A program made the position numbers and the translations under genes. Under the pieces are notes generated by a model. It did no database searches. It saw nothing but the letters and a program-made list of their open reading frames with translations, and was not told where the DNA came from. 64,000 nucleotides of DNA from Turbatrix aceti. Taxonomy: Eukaryota; Nematoda; Chromadorea; Rhabditida; Panagrolaimidae. The stretch spans positions 8,187,725 to 8,251,724 of the forward strand of contig OZ017769.1 in assembly GCA_963969345.1 (NCBI GenBank). Reading direction: 5' to 3'. This document shows positions 1 to 12,279 of the stretch, piece by piece (position 1 is the stretch's first letter; each line of letters begins with the position of its first letter).

Positions 1-3000
1 TCTTCGTCGAGCTGGTCCACAAGTTCAAGGCGCATCTAAAAAAGCAAATTGAGGTGTTTTTCAAGGAAATTATCCTGTCCATGCTCGAGAGCCCGTCGAG
101 TCCCTTCCAGCACAAGTGGATCATCATGAACATCGTGCTCAAGATCGTCGAAAATCACCAGAGCGTTGTCGACATCTACGTCAATTACGATTGCCATCTG
201 ACGTCGGCGAATATTTTTGAGCTTCTGGTCAACCATCTTTCCAAAGTCGCGGTTAGTTTTTGGGAGTTTGAAATTGGGAGGGGCGAACAAGGGTAGAATT
301 TTTTAAACAAACCGTTCTAAAAAAACATAAAAAGTTGTATTTTATATTTTTCCATTCGGGACACATTTTTGCCGAAATTGTGTTCGTTCGCGAACCAAAA
401 AAACAATCGTTATCTTATCCAAGGTCCCAAAAATGCTTCGTTGCATGATTTCAGAGAGGCGCAGAACTTCCTGTAACCAGCCAAGTCCAACTCCGTGACC
501 GAGAACGCGAAATGCGTGCCATCGGTCTCGAATGCCTGGTCAAGGTGCTCAAATGCCTGGTGACCTTCTACGACGAGGTAGCGACTTTTTCGAAGAACGG
601 CGAGCTGTCGACGAAAGGCGTGGACGAATCCGAGGACTCGATCGAGCTCAACGGCGTTCAGCAGTACGAACAACTCAAGCAGCAGAAATCCATCATCGAG
701 CACGGCATCGATTTGTGCGTTTTTTACGCTTTTGCGCTGAAAATGATTTTTTTTGACTTTATAGGTTCACAAAAAAGCCGAAACAAGGCCTGGCTTTTCT
801 GCAGGAAAAAGGTTTTCTCGGCAAGACCCACAACGACATTGCGAGGTTCTTCCACGTCGAAGAGCGCCTCGATAAGACAGCCATCGGAGACTACCTCGGC
901 GACGGGGACGAGTTCAACAAGCAGGTGATGTACGCGTACATCGATCAACTGGATTTCACGGGTTTCCATTTTGTCCAGGCACTCAGGTGTTTCCTGGACA
1001 AATTTCGCCTTCCGGGTGAGGCACAGAAAATCGACAGACTCATGGAGAAGTTTGCGTCCCGATTTTGTGAGTGCAATGCGGGGCAGCAGCTTTTTGCGAG
1101 CGCAGATACAGCCTACGTCCTGTCGTACGCGATCATCATGCTGACCACCGACCTCCACAACCCCCAGGTGAGGAAGAAGATGACCAAGGAGCAGTTTGTG
1201 AGGTCCGTGAGCGGTATCAATGACCAAAACGATCTCCCAGAAGATTTTCTGTCGGAAATATTCGACGATATCGCGGTCAACGAGATCAAAATGAAGCCCG
1301 GAGGGCATGGAAACAAGCCAAAGCTCAACGCGGACGTCGCAAGCGTCTCCTACCGGCAGCTGAAGCAATTCCAGAATCTCGAGCTCCAGACGATCGCTGC
1401 GAACGCTCATGCACTCATGGAAGCCGCGTCGATTGCGAGTGGAGAATTCACGTCGGCCTCGCACTACGACCACGTCAAACCCATGTTCAAAATGATGTGG
1501 ACGCCCTGTCTCGCGGCGTTTTCAATCGGGCTCCAGAGCAGCGACGACGTTCTCATCTGGAGAATTTGTCTCGAAGGCTTCAGGTACGGTATCCGGGTGG
1601 CAGCTGTCTTCCGGATGGCCACCCAGCGAGACGCCTACCTCCAGGCGCTGACGAGATTCACCCTGCTCATGGCGAAGAACTCTCTGTCAGAAATGAAGTC
1701 CAAGAACGTGGAATGCATCAAGCTGCTCATCACGGTCGGCGTCGAGGATGGAAACTTTCTGGATGAGTGCTGGTACGATGTTCTCAAGTGCATCAGTCAG
1801 CTCGAGCTTGCCCAGCTCATTGGAGCACCGCTCAACGGACATGCCCATGACATCAGGCACGTGTTCAACATTGACGAAAGAGCCATCCTTCAGCTGCAGG
1901 AGTGCCTGGGCGAAGCGAATTCTCAGTCTGTTGTTATTGCTGTTGATCGGATTTTCCAGGTTGGTTTTTTAGGGGTAGAAAATCAGGCCTGTCTAAATTT
2001 TGGGGGGAAAAGTCGGGCATTTTTTAAATTTTTTTTAAGCTTTCGATTTTTTTAATTCTTCAAATTTTTTTTTATTTGTGAAAAATTTTATTGAAAAAAT
2101 TTAAGATTAAAAAAACGCTGAAAATTTTTACTAAATTCTAAAATGTGTTTCAAATAATAAAAATTTTAGTAAAAATGTAAAAAAATACTTACATCGTAAA
2201 AAATTAAAAAAATACGCGTTTTATTTGAAAAAATGCTTTCGATTTTTTTCTGGATTTTATGTATTTTTTTTTTGTTTTTTTAGGGCTCAGCACACCTGTC
2301 AGGCGAGGCGATAGTGCACTTCGTCAAGGCCCTCTGCAGAGTGTCCGACGAAGAACTCAACTTCCTGCCTTCGCCCCGGATGTTCATGCTGCAGAAGATC
2401 GTCGAAATCTCGGCGTGCAACATGAATCGTATCCGCATCGAGTGGTCCCTCATCTGGAACATCCTCGGTCGACATTTCAATACCGCCGGCTGCAGTCCGA
2501 ACGTCGACGTCTCGCACTTTGCTCTCGACGCGCTCAAACAACTCTCGCTCAAGTTCCTCGAAAAAGGCGAATTGCCCAACTTCAGGCTCCAGAAAGAGTT
2601 CCTGCGGCCCTTCGAATTTATCATGGAGAACAACGAGGCGCATTCGTGCCGGGACATGACCATCGCCTGTATCACGAACATGGTTCAGTCTCACGGCGAC
2701 AGAATCCGGTCGGGTTGGAAGAATATCTTTGTTATCCTGACGCTCGCTGCTGCGGAATCGAGGGAGGATCTCGTAGATGCGGCTTTCCGGACTGTGGTTT
2801 ACATTATTCGTGAGTTTTTGGGTTTTCGAGGGGGAAATTGGAAAATTGGCCTAAAAAACTTTTAAAAAAATCAATTTGGTGTTTTTTTGCATTTATCGTA
2901 TTTTTAATGTTGCGTTAACAGAATTATCTTTTAAAAAATATTTTTTCTGTGTAGCCTAAACATCGTAACAAAGTTTTACCACTTTTTACACAAAAAAAAT

Positions 3001-6000
3001 TTGGATGACGAAAAAAAATTATAAAAAAACCCCCATTTTTCGATCATGGATATTTTTTCGGCCGGATTTTGGGCTCAGAATTTTGACTCAACCATTGAAC
3101 AAAAATTGAGCCCTATTTTTGTTTCTGATTATGTAAATGCTGTTTTCAGAGGAAGTGTTCCCAAAAATCTTCGGCGAGGTGATAGATTCCTTCCCAGAAG
3201 CCGTCAAATGTCTCTCCGAGTTCGCGTGCAACAACCACTTCCCCGACGTGTGCATGGAGTCGATCCGACTCATCCGGATGACCGCCAATCTCGTTCGGGA
3301 GAACACGGAACTCTTCGCGAACGAGTCAGAAGCAGATCACGCTCTCGCCTCGACGCCCCACAACAGCCCCCAGCACGCGGCACTCGCGGACAACGAAAAA
3401 GTCTGGGCAAAGGGCTGGCTGTCGATTTTCATTCAACTCTGGTCGATCATCTCCCGCTGCAAACTCGACGTGAGGACCCGGAGTCTGACGGTCTTCTTCG
3501 AGATCATCAAGACCCACGGCAGAGACTTCCGACCGGCGTGGTGGGGCGACGTCTTCAACATCATCTTCAAGGTCTTCAAATTCTCTTCCCTGGCTCCCAA
3601 CGAGAAGAACGAGTGGATGACGACGACGTGCAATCATGCGCTTTTTGCGATTGTGGACGTGGTTTCTGAGCATTTTACCCAGCTCGCCCCCCATGTGCCA
3701 GCTTTCTATGAGCAGCTCCTGCTCTGCGTCGAACACGGCAGCGAGGAGCTTGCGAGGGCGTCCATCGACGTCCTGGCGAACCTCATCATCAGCAACGGCC
3801 AGAACTTTACGTCGGACATGTGGGAGCAGACCATTGCACTCATCCAGAAGATTTTTGAAATTTCTGAGCCTGATTTGTTGGTTTTTTTTGGATTCTGGAG
3901 TTTTTTTGTGTGGAAAGTGGACTTTTTAGCCCAACAGACGACGATGTCTCCCCTCAGACAGCCAACAGCGTAACGGATTCCTCAGCTTCTGGAGAAACGA
4001 TGGCCGTTGAAGGTCCATCGTCCACGCTACCGACCCCCGAACGAATTGTCCTGCCCCCCGGCGCCGATGAAGACTCAGTCCTGGCGTCGAGCATCACGAG
4101 ATGCCTCATCCGGCAGGAAACTGTCGATGCCATCAGCTGTATCCTCTTTGGCAAGGATGCCTTCAGGGTAGAGTCCCCGTCTTCGACGGGAGGCAGGCAG
4201 AGGTACGTCGACGTACACACTCCCGACAACGGCAATTCCTACGATTGGCCTGAACAGGTTCCTGTGAGTGCTTTTTTTGCTTTTGCCTTGGGCTTTTTTT
4301 ATCATTTGGGCCAAATTTTGTTAAATTAGGCAGAAATACGTAATCTGCTTTATGTAGCAGTTTTCCTACATTTTTTCATAGGTGAGCAACTTTTTTTGTC
4401 ATTTTTTTTATCGAATAACGGCGTTTTTTTAATTCATTTTTCTGAATACACCCAAAATTAGTGGCCTATTTTGTTCGTTTTATCTGTTTGAAAAATTTAG
4501 AAAAGTTTGCGAACGAACACGAACAGCGTATAATAAATTATAAAAAATTTTTCACGAACGAACATGAACCATAATTTTTTTTTAATTTTTAAATTTTTTT
4601 TTATAATTTTTTTTAATTAAAATTTGTTTGCGAACGAATACGAAAGTTTCCTCGTTTCTGATTTGAACATTTTTGAACGCGTTCTCCTGGTTTTCAGATG
4701 TACCCCTTCGTCTCGGCGGAACACATGGCTGTGCTCACGGATCTCCTTCTCAAGTCTCACCACCTCGCAAGGACGTATACGAATAGCGCGACGCAGAGAA
4801 TCCTCTGGCGAGCCGCGCTGAAGGGCAAGAAGAAGCCCAACTTCACGAGGATCGAGACCCACACCATGCACTGCGCGCTCAACATTCTCTTCCACTCCTA
4901 CGCGGATTCCAGGTTTCCATCGACACTCACTGACAAATTCCGACAACAACTTCTCGAGTGAGTTTTATTTTATGCATTTTCTTCTAAATATTTTTTTTGT
5001 TTGGGCGAAAGTTCGGGCGCAAAAAGAACTTGCTATTCCAAAAATTCACGGTATGCGTTAATCTTCTTTTTTTCCCGTCTTTTTTTGTGAACTTGTTGTT
5101 TTGTGTGCGGTGTCAAATCAATCATGCCCAAAAAAAGCAAGCAGGAAGAAATTATATTTTTTTGTCTTGTTTATATTTTCCGAGGCGCTAAAAATACAAA
5201 TTGATTCAACTGATTTCAAGTCCAACTTTTCACTGCGCTGGACGACTGTTGTTTACGATATGTACTGTAGTCAGGGGTGTAAAATGTAAAAGTTTCTTCT
5301 GGACGGACTTTTTTTTCTTTGTTTTTATTTTTATGAACTGTTAGGGTTGGTTCGGGCGGCTGAATCACCTGAGTGTCGGACACCTAACAACCTGCGAAAT
5401 TGATCAAAGTTTTGTGATTTCTGGTGTGAAACGCATATGTATGTGTTTTGGCGCCATTGATGTTGTTTACCACCCCATCAGACATCGAGGACGTGGACGA
5501 CATCGGATAGGGGGGCAGACAGACAGAGTTGGGCGTCTGGAATGGAAGAAAATGAATATTTGTTGTGGTTTTTGCGCTTGAACGACTGCCGCGGCCGCCA
5601 ATCAAATTAGTCAGGTTGTAAGGTGATCAACTTGGAACTGGGAGCGCGCGATGCCGTGAAAACAGGACTCGACCTTTTGTCTCTGCTTTTTTTGCAGCAG
5701 ACGCCCAATTTTTCACAATTTTTTTCTGATTTAAATATTTTCGATTTAATTTGTGATTTCTGAATTTTGATTGACGATTGATTATTGCAAAGTCAGTCAG
5801 CGTTGTCTGGGCTGAGACTGACCGTTGTTCTGCGCTGGGGATTGATTTCACGGGAGGCGGCAATGGCGAGCGACGGTGATAACGAGCGCGAGCGATAATA
5901 TCAAAGCAAAAGCAAAAACGTGGTCAAACCTATGAATGAAGTGTGTCAGCGCGAAGCGATGGATGCGTATCTTCTCCCCCCCGCATCCTTTTTTTCCTAT

Positions 6001-7898
6001 CCAGATACATATACACACGACGCCGCCCGAAACAAACGTGATGTTGCAAAAGTTGTTGCAGCGCGCGTAAACACCCTCTATCTGCTATTTGTTATACCAG
6101 ACGGATATGATACATGTTCATGCATGCACTGGGGGCTGTTTAAAAAAAAGAGAAGAAGAAAGCGCGACGCATATGTATGTACGTCGCCGGAGTCGGAATT
6201 GGTTGACCTTTGTTCGCTAGCCCGCTTCGAAGAGACCAAACCGACTGTATTAGATTTTGGAGACGTGTCCGTCCGCGGATGGCAACTGTCAGGGGGAAGA
6301 CGAAAAAGATGTGATGCCACTTGGGTGATGTGATGGTGATGCGACGTCGTTTTATCCTTCCCGTGCAGTTGGAGTTGGAGCGAGCAGGCTTAGTATAGTG
6401 CGGCGACCAGCGGGTCTCTCTTTTGCCTTTGGCGGGAAAAAGTCCGATGGGCGCTGGACGCTGATATCGGATGGCTACCGTTAACGGGGGGCACGGCAGG
6501 TTGGAATGAGATAAGCGAGAATTCAAGATTTACGACCCAACAAAAATTACGGGGAGAAGATCGAAAAGGTGGCATTGGAGTTGATAAGTGCACATACATA
6601 CAAGCAAGGTCAGACAATCGTTGTTGTTGTTGTTTTTTTCGTGTCAGGAGAAAAGAAATGACATCGAAATGTAATTACGGAAGCGGAATGGATCTGTTTA
6701 CCGTTTTTCCAAACGAGAAAAATTTAAGTGACAAAAATGGGAGACAGCAAAAAAATGAAGGAGGAAGAATATATCGTGAGATTGATTGATAACGACACTG
6801 CTGCCGGGGCTCCCGGCTAGCTCGCGCTTCCTCGTAGATCCCGGACACTTCGTAGTAGACAATAGTTTATCAGTAGAATCTCTCGTACAACAACCGTGGA
6901 CAATTATACGTAGGACGATGACTCGATGACGGCGACCGCTGCGTGTCCCCAACCGGGACGAGCGCGTGCCACGCGCGACCTGCCTGCTGCTACTCCCGCC
7001 GACCAGAATGATGACTTCGCGTCATCGGTCGCTGCCGATCTGCTTGTCTTGCCGGCGCACGCTTCCCTCGTGGCCGCACACGTTCTCTGCCTCGCGCTCG
7101 TGGCTCGCTCACCAGTCCCTGGGAGAATGGTCAACCAGTCCCGGTACCAGACACACTGCAACAATTACGGGAAAGTCTCTCATCAGCGCCTGCCTGCCTG
7201 CCTCATCGATACTGCTGCTGCTGCTGCGTAGGTAGTTAGTAGTAGTAGTGGTCGTCTTGATTGTGTTGTTTTTTTGTGAACTTGATTTGCGGGGCTGCTT
7301 GATTTTTTTGGGAGCAGGGAAGAAGGACTCGTTCCTAAATAGATTCTCGAGCTGGGTTCGTTCGTTCGCGCAAATAATAAAAATCAAACGAGAATTCATT
7401 CAATTGGCACACTGCCCTGGAGCTGATTTGGGTGCTCAAAAGTTCTAGTTGGCCGAATAGTTATCTAAAAAAGGACATCATCGGCGAGAATAAACGATGC
7501 CGGATGTCGTTTTGCCAAAAGTTGATGTGTATGCGTATATGCATATATAAATATACGCTACCCCCTTTTTTCGACTTTTTATGACCTTCCGTTTTATTTT
7601 ATTTTTTTGTTTCATTTTTAGCACTGTGAATACGGCCCTCAACGAGTACATTGCAATTCGATCCGAGCAATACCGTACGCCATGGCTGGCAGTCATCCAG
7701 CTGCTCCTCAACCGAACCTTCGACCTTCCCGACGACCGATTTACCCACCTCGGCATCGGGTACTACGTCCGACTCGCTGACCTCATAGAAGCCGAGGAAC
7801 AACTCATTCTTCGGACCTCGCTGCGACGCGTCATCATCCGTGCCATGCAGATACCCAACCTGGCCGACACCCGACCAACCAGGTCGACCGAGGCCTAG
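1..7898 (+). CDS. ARFGEF: Brefeldin A-inhibited ARF guanine-nucleotide exchange factor (BIG1/2, ARFGEF), 3' part
   Basis: This gene is cut by the left edge. Exons are 1-251 (first full codon at 3), 455-714, 765-1959, 2284-2809, 3150-3876, 3930-4263, 4698-4957 and 7622-7898. They join in phase to give 1,275 residues ending in TAG. The first exon carries the HUS box (VNYDCHLTSANIFELLVNHL), typical of large ARF-GEFs. A Sec7 domain follows at about residues 165-365, with the catalytic glutamic-finger segment FRLPGEAQKIDRLMEKFA. After it come helical HDS-type segments (KCLSEFACNNHFPD and others). Family knowledge: BIG proteins load GTP on class I ARFs at the trans-Golgi and recycling endosomes, and brefeldin A inhibits them. 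The N-terminal DCB domain must lie left of the window. The 3876 donor (gttggt) was chosen because only it keeps phase with the acceptor at 3930. The last intron is unusually long (2.66 kb). Family assignment is very sure; BIG1 versus BIG2 cannot be told. Confidence 0.95.
4464..4652. repeat. Degenerate copy of the TTCGCGAAC repeat (BIG intron 6)
   Basis: Three blocks, TTTGCGAACGAACACGAAC, TTCACGAACGAACATGAAC and TTTGCGAACGAATACGAA, lie within 190 bases. They are the same internal unit as in copies A and B, but the AGGGGC ends are not recognisable. A single TTCGTTCGCGAAC also lies in BIG intron 1 near 383, downstream of an AGGGGCGAAC at 279. Confidence 0.65.
4958..7621 (+). other. Long last intron of the BIG gene
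   Basis: A 2,664-base stretch runs between donor gtgagt and acceptor tttttag. It holds no convincing exon: the longest open frames, on either strand, lack family resemblance and splice logic. It is less T-rich than the other introns of this gene. It also has mixed-GC patches (5,340-5,660 and 6,900-7,250) that look like the intergenic DNA elsewhere in the window. An internal promoter or nested non-coding transcript is possible but nothing specific supports one. Confidence 0.6.
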
Positions 7899-8403
7899 CT
7901 TTTGCCTGAATCAGACGGTGTGGCGTTCGTTCGATCGTTCCTGTCTGGCTGCCGTGGTGGGAGAATGAAACGAATGAATGAATCGTCGACGTCTGTATAT
8001 GGGTTGTTCGACGCCTTCTATCTATTTTAGAAACAAACTCGGTATGTTGCAGCTCTTTTATTTTTTTCTGATGAGATCGATCACCGATTAGTGGTTAATT
8101 GACTGTACGAGCTTCGTTTAGGGCTTTTCAAACGAAACCGGTGCACTAACTGACTGGACAGACAAGACCGTCGACCGAGGCGTGGTGCAATCGATCTACG
8201 TAGCAGTACAACGGCAGCAGCATCAGCAGCAGCGGCTTAATAGCAGGAAAGATGACAAAAAATGCAAGTGCCTCCTGCCCCCTCCCTCCCTTTTTTTTCC
8301 AAAAAACTGATTCACTTGGCCCTCCTCACATATTCTCTTATATTTTTCGTCGAATGAATAGTAATAATGTTTATCGTGTTGATTAATTGTAAAACAAAGA
8401 GGT

Positions 8404-8409
8404 AATAAA
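8404..8409 (+). terminator. Candidate polyadenylation signal for the BIG gene
   Basis: AATAAA lies about 506 bases after the BIG stop codon and is followed by a GT/T-rich stretch. It is the first perfect hexamer in the 3' flank. Seen in sequence; its use is inferred. Confidence 0.45.
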
Positions 8410-8503
8410 AGAAGGTTTATTCCGTGTTGTCACCCGCCCTTGCGAGGCAGGCGGGGAGGCGGACCGTGCGCCTTCGCGTGTGCGAAGGCGAAGAAGACGA
8501 CGG

Positions 8504-8530
8504 CGGTGGTGGTGGTGGTGGTGGTGGTGG
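8504..8530 (+). repeat. GGT trinucleotide microsatellite
   Basis: About nine tandem GGT units lie in the 7,899-8,872 intergenic stretch between the BIG stop and the start of the LDLa precursor gene. The rest of that stretch is 3' flank and probable promoter DNA with no supported gene. It includes a perfect palindrome, ACTGACAGTCAGT, near 8,595. Confidence 0.85.
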
Positions 8531-8872
8531 GGTGGCGGCAGTGCTCTCTGTAGGCGGCAGCCGCGGACGACGACGCGTGCGCGTACGACGACGACTGACA
8601 GTCAGTCCTATTTATTTCCCCATTGTTGTTTTTGTTGTCCGGGTGGCTGGATACATATCTCGGATCTTGCCTTTGAAGGATCCGTGCCTGTCTGATATCC
8701 ATCTTCTTATCACACGTGCGTGTATACATTTGCAGTTAGTTGGTTGGCTCTTATCGGGTGGGTTGTAGCTTGTTGATTTGGAGAATTCTTTCCCACCCCT
8801 CCCGTTGCGAAGTCGGTCGAGGCGAGCGAGGCACCACACCCTCCTTCGTATGGTCACATCGCGAGCGCGGCA

Positions 8873-11795
8873 ATGAGCCGCTCTACTACCCCCGCCACGA
8901 CCCCTGCACCCACAACGACCACGTTCACGTCTACGTCGACCCTATCAGCCCTGATACGAGTAATTCTGGGCTTTGGAACGACGACTTTTCTCGTCGTATT
9001 CATCATGCTGGTGCCGTGCTTGTCGCTGGCTGACGATCACATTCCTCCCACGATGCTGCCTTCCTCTTCTTCTTCTTCTTCTTCTTCTTCGTCAGCTTCT
9101 TCGAGGTCAGAGCTCGTCAGATCCGCGAGGTGAGTGACCAGTCACCTGATGTCATTTGATGTCATTGAATGTGATGTCATTTAATTTTAAAACGATTTAA
9201 GATCACTCATAGAGTCCTTCCGTGACTCAGCTGCCCGTCGTACCCTGTCACCTGGCTTCCAAGATGAGGTGAGTCGATCAGCCTTGCTGGCACGCATTTT
9301 GTCCTGGACTGGGCACAGGGGCAGGAATGTTATTTGAAGCATTTGCACTCCCTCTATTTTTTTCCTGATAACATTTTTGTTGTTGTTGCATGCATCTCGC
9401 AAAGGAAATTGAGAAATTCCAAATAGTAAATTCCTTTGCGCTACGACGCTAAAGCCAAGGCTGCTGAGAGGCCGTGCATGTGCATGTACGCGCATAAATC
9501 ACAGCCAAGGGACGTGTCATGACGATCTTTGTCCCTGTTTCCTGTATATGTATCAGATCGACCAATGCTAGAAGCAAGCGCGAGAGATGACCTTTGAGCG
9601 CCCCTCCACCAGCTTCCTTCCTCCTCGTTTTTCGCGTGCACATGCGTTTACGGTATTCCCTCCCTAACCTCCGTGATCGTATGTGTCTACTGGATTTTCA
9701 AAGGAAATCAGGGGAGACCGGATATATGTTATATGCGTCAGCCGTGTTACGATCATTTTACGATGATTATTCCATGATTTAAAAATTTTACGAAGCAAGT
9801 CAATCAGTCTTATTGCGGATTTAAAATGGGATTTTTGATTAAAATTTATTGGATTGGTTGTACATTGTTCGAATTTTCGTGATCGTACTCTGTCTGCCCT
9901 GGCGCCCCGGAGACCCCCGTTCGTTCCCGACCTTCGCGCACTCCTTCCTGGTTGGAAATTTATTTGATCGTTATTCGATGAGATTGTGCCCGTCCCAAAT
10001 TATCTGATTTTAACGGCCATCGATCACGCATTCGTATTGTATATGTTTTTTTTTCTGTTCTGTTCTTCCCAATTAGTGACAGGACAGTGTCTTTGATGCC
10101 CACGTTCGTGTCCACATGTTCGGTAAATCTTCTGTCAGGTGACCCGTTGCCCTCCAGAGGTCGTAACTCGTGCCTAATACATACCATATCGGGAAGAGTC
10201 TCCGACAATGACAATGGTGATGCATCATAGTACGACAGGTCTTTTTTTTTCTTCGACGTGACAGGTCTTTTTTTTTACATGGTGGGCCATACAGTCGTGG
10301 TGGTCTGGATGCCTGCATGCATCCATCGCATTGCACTGCTCTGCTCGTTACTCTTCTCCAATGTGGTGCTGCCGCCACGTTAAATAAAATTCGATCATGA
10401 TGACATAATTTGCTTGCTTCTGCACGCTCCAAACTGGTTGCTCCTCGCTTTTGCAGAAGAAAGCAGAAATCCCATAAATAAGGGGTTTGTTTTCTCGGAA
10501 CATTCCAAATTCATTCCTTTCTGCACGAAGATAAAAAAAGAGCGAGCGAGTCCAGACTGCTTCTGCTTCCATGCCGTCAATCGTTTCGTTTTTGTTTTGT
10601 TTACAGTGCCGAAGAGCAAAAAAAGAGGAACAAATGGGTTGCAGCAAAATTTTGGTGCCAGCGCCCCCAAAATTTTGCAACATTTATCAGCACAGCAGTC
10701 AAAAAGAATGCACTCTTCTGCACTCTTTTTTGTCTGAGAAAACTGACGTCTGTCTTTCGTTTACTATACTCTTAATGGGCTTTGTAGGACGACAGCGACC
10801 CGGATGAGTGGTGGAAAGACATCGGCGGGAGCAACAGCGGGAGCGGCACTCCCGAGGGAAGAGCAACTCCGCTGCAGACAGCACCCACGATCCGGCATGC
10901 AGCAACAACAACCGATGACGTGGCACCATCTCTGCCAGATGTCAACAAAAGGCCCAAGCGAGGATCGGCATCTGGATCCTCGCCGGGTGAAATTACCGGC
11001 CTGGCGCCATCGATTTCATCCCCAGATGGCCAAAATCCCGGCGGCGAGTCACCGGCAGCCTCCGAGAGCCAAAATCACCTCCCATCTCAATCTCAGGTGT
11101 CCAATCACGGCCACAACAGCCATCACCATCACCTCCATCACAGACGTCGACGAAAGGGTGAGTTATTTAATTCAGTTCGGTGATAAAACAAACACGTTCG
11201 ACGTGACTCTGCAAACGCATCAAAACGCTTCATCGCGTCGCCTCACCCCACCTGGGCGGCCTGGGTCCAGGTAGAGGCAGGGAAGACAATCTTAAGATTA
11301 GTTCTCCCTCCTAATTAGACTGTTTTGCATCCATCCACCTGCAAAACAAAACTGGTTTCTCCGTTTTGTTCTAAAGCTTTGCCCCGCGACTCTATAAACT
11401 GTACTAAAGTAGAACTAACTACTACTGTACCTAATGAAGCGGACCAAACTGTAACAAAATTGTTTCTTTCGCGAGCGATCGCACTTTTGCAAAAAAAAAA
11501 TTTTTGTCAAAAAAAAGTAAACTGAACGTAAAAAATATTTCCAGGATGCCCGATGGTAGGCGACAAGCCTCAGTACCTGTGCCCTTCTCGCAACGCCAAT
11601 CGCTACGACGTCTGCATCGGACGCGAGCAGCTGTGCAACCGGGTTGCCGACTGCCCGGGTGGCGAAGACGAAGACCCCAAAAACTGCATGTTCTACCAGC
11701 CAGTCGATGATCAGCTCAAAACCCTCGCTCACGCCATACTTCTGCTCGTCGACAACGTCATGGCCCAGGATCATGGTCCTCGGGGTGAACTATGA
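8873..11795 (+). CDS. Secreted LDLa-domain neuropeptide-precursor-like protein (prohormone-4/IDLSRF-type)
   Basis: Four exons (8873-9129, 9202-9268, 10788-11157, 11545-11795) join in phase to 314 residues. A hydrophobic segment at about residues 28-50 reads as a signal sequence behind a long Thr-rich leader. An inner ATG at 9005 (MLVPCLSLADD) could be the real start. The middle is low complexity: a poly-Ser run, acidic DDSDPDEWW, then Ser/Pro/His-rich sequence. Basic cleavage sites RR, KRPKR and RRRRK are visible. The last 83 residues form one LDL-receptor class A module with six Cys (YLCPSRNANRYDVCIGREQL, then ADCPGGEDEDPKNC) and a helical tail. This arrangement matches my recollection of insect prohormone-4, where LDLa is C-terminal and peptides lie upstream. 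A clear IDLSRF peptide is not seen; LIESFRDSAARR in exon 2 is the nearest. A secreted Jeb/HEN-1-type LDLa ligand is an alternative. The gene model is secure; the name is moderate. Confidence 0.7.
9269..10787 (+). other. Intron 2 of the LDLa precursor gene
   Basis: This 1.5-kb intron contains no supported exon. An open frame at 10,414-10,737 (+) lacks splice sites and family likeness. The intron carries a long hairpin at 10,638-10,681, annotated separately. Confidence 0.55.
10638..10681. repeat. Long inverted repeat (hairpin)
   Basis: Left arm GTTGCAGCAAAATTTTGG and right arm CCAAAATTTTGCAAC pair almost fully, with a 3-base bulge in the left arm, around a GC-rich loop. It could be the core of a MITE-like element or a hairpin in the pre-mRNA. 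Seen directly; function unknown. Confidence 0.75.
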
Positions 11796-12065
11796 GGCTA
11801 TTGCGCGTTTTTTTTTTCATCCTTACTCCGATCTCAATGCTTAGCAGAATCAAAACGCGGGAACTCTACTCTTGCTTCTTCTATACACACACAAACACAT
11901 GTTGTCATATTGTTAGATAGAAAACAAAACTGATTGCACGTTTCCTTCCCCATTTTCCCCCTCAAACACCCATCTGACTCCGAGAAACAAGGTGCTAGCT
12001 AAATAGAGCGTTGCCCGAGGTTACATAGTCCTACGCATGGATCATTAGTTACGCATAAACACACA

Positions 12066-12071
12066 AATAAA
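12066..12071 (+). terminator. Candidate polyadenylation signal of the LDLa precursor gene
   Basis: AATAAA lies about 270 bases downstream of the stop codon at 11,795. It sits between that gene and the convergent RPS26 gene. Confidence 0.45.
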
Positions 12072-12279
12072 CCAAACAAGTTCTGACAGAAATTCTCGAA
12101 CCCTGTGATCATCGATGAAGCAAAGGGCAAACTATGGGGGTCCACCTAAGCCCAAACTACCCTGTTTGAATTTGAAACATAAAAAGATGAGAAAAATTAT
12201 CTCTTATATTCATTAAAGACAACGGAGGCGTCCAATTAAAGACGGCATAAAACAACGAAAAATAGCAAAAAACAAACGC

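Noticed and set aside
5920..6333. 137-codon plus-strand frame in the last BIG intron
   Set aside because: Nothing in the translation looks conserved, and including it would break the phase between exons 7 and 8.
9060..9095. (TTC)n microsatellite as a repeat feature
   Set aside because: It is in frame inside exon 1 and codes the poly-Ser run of the LDLa precursor, so it is described with that gene.
10414..10737. 107-codon plus-strand frame inside the precursor intron
   Set aside because: It overlaps the hairpin and has no family likeness or splice sites in phase with the flanking exons.
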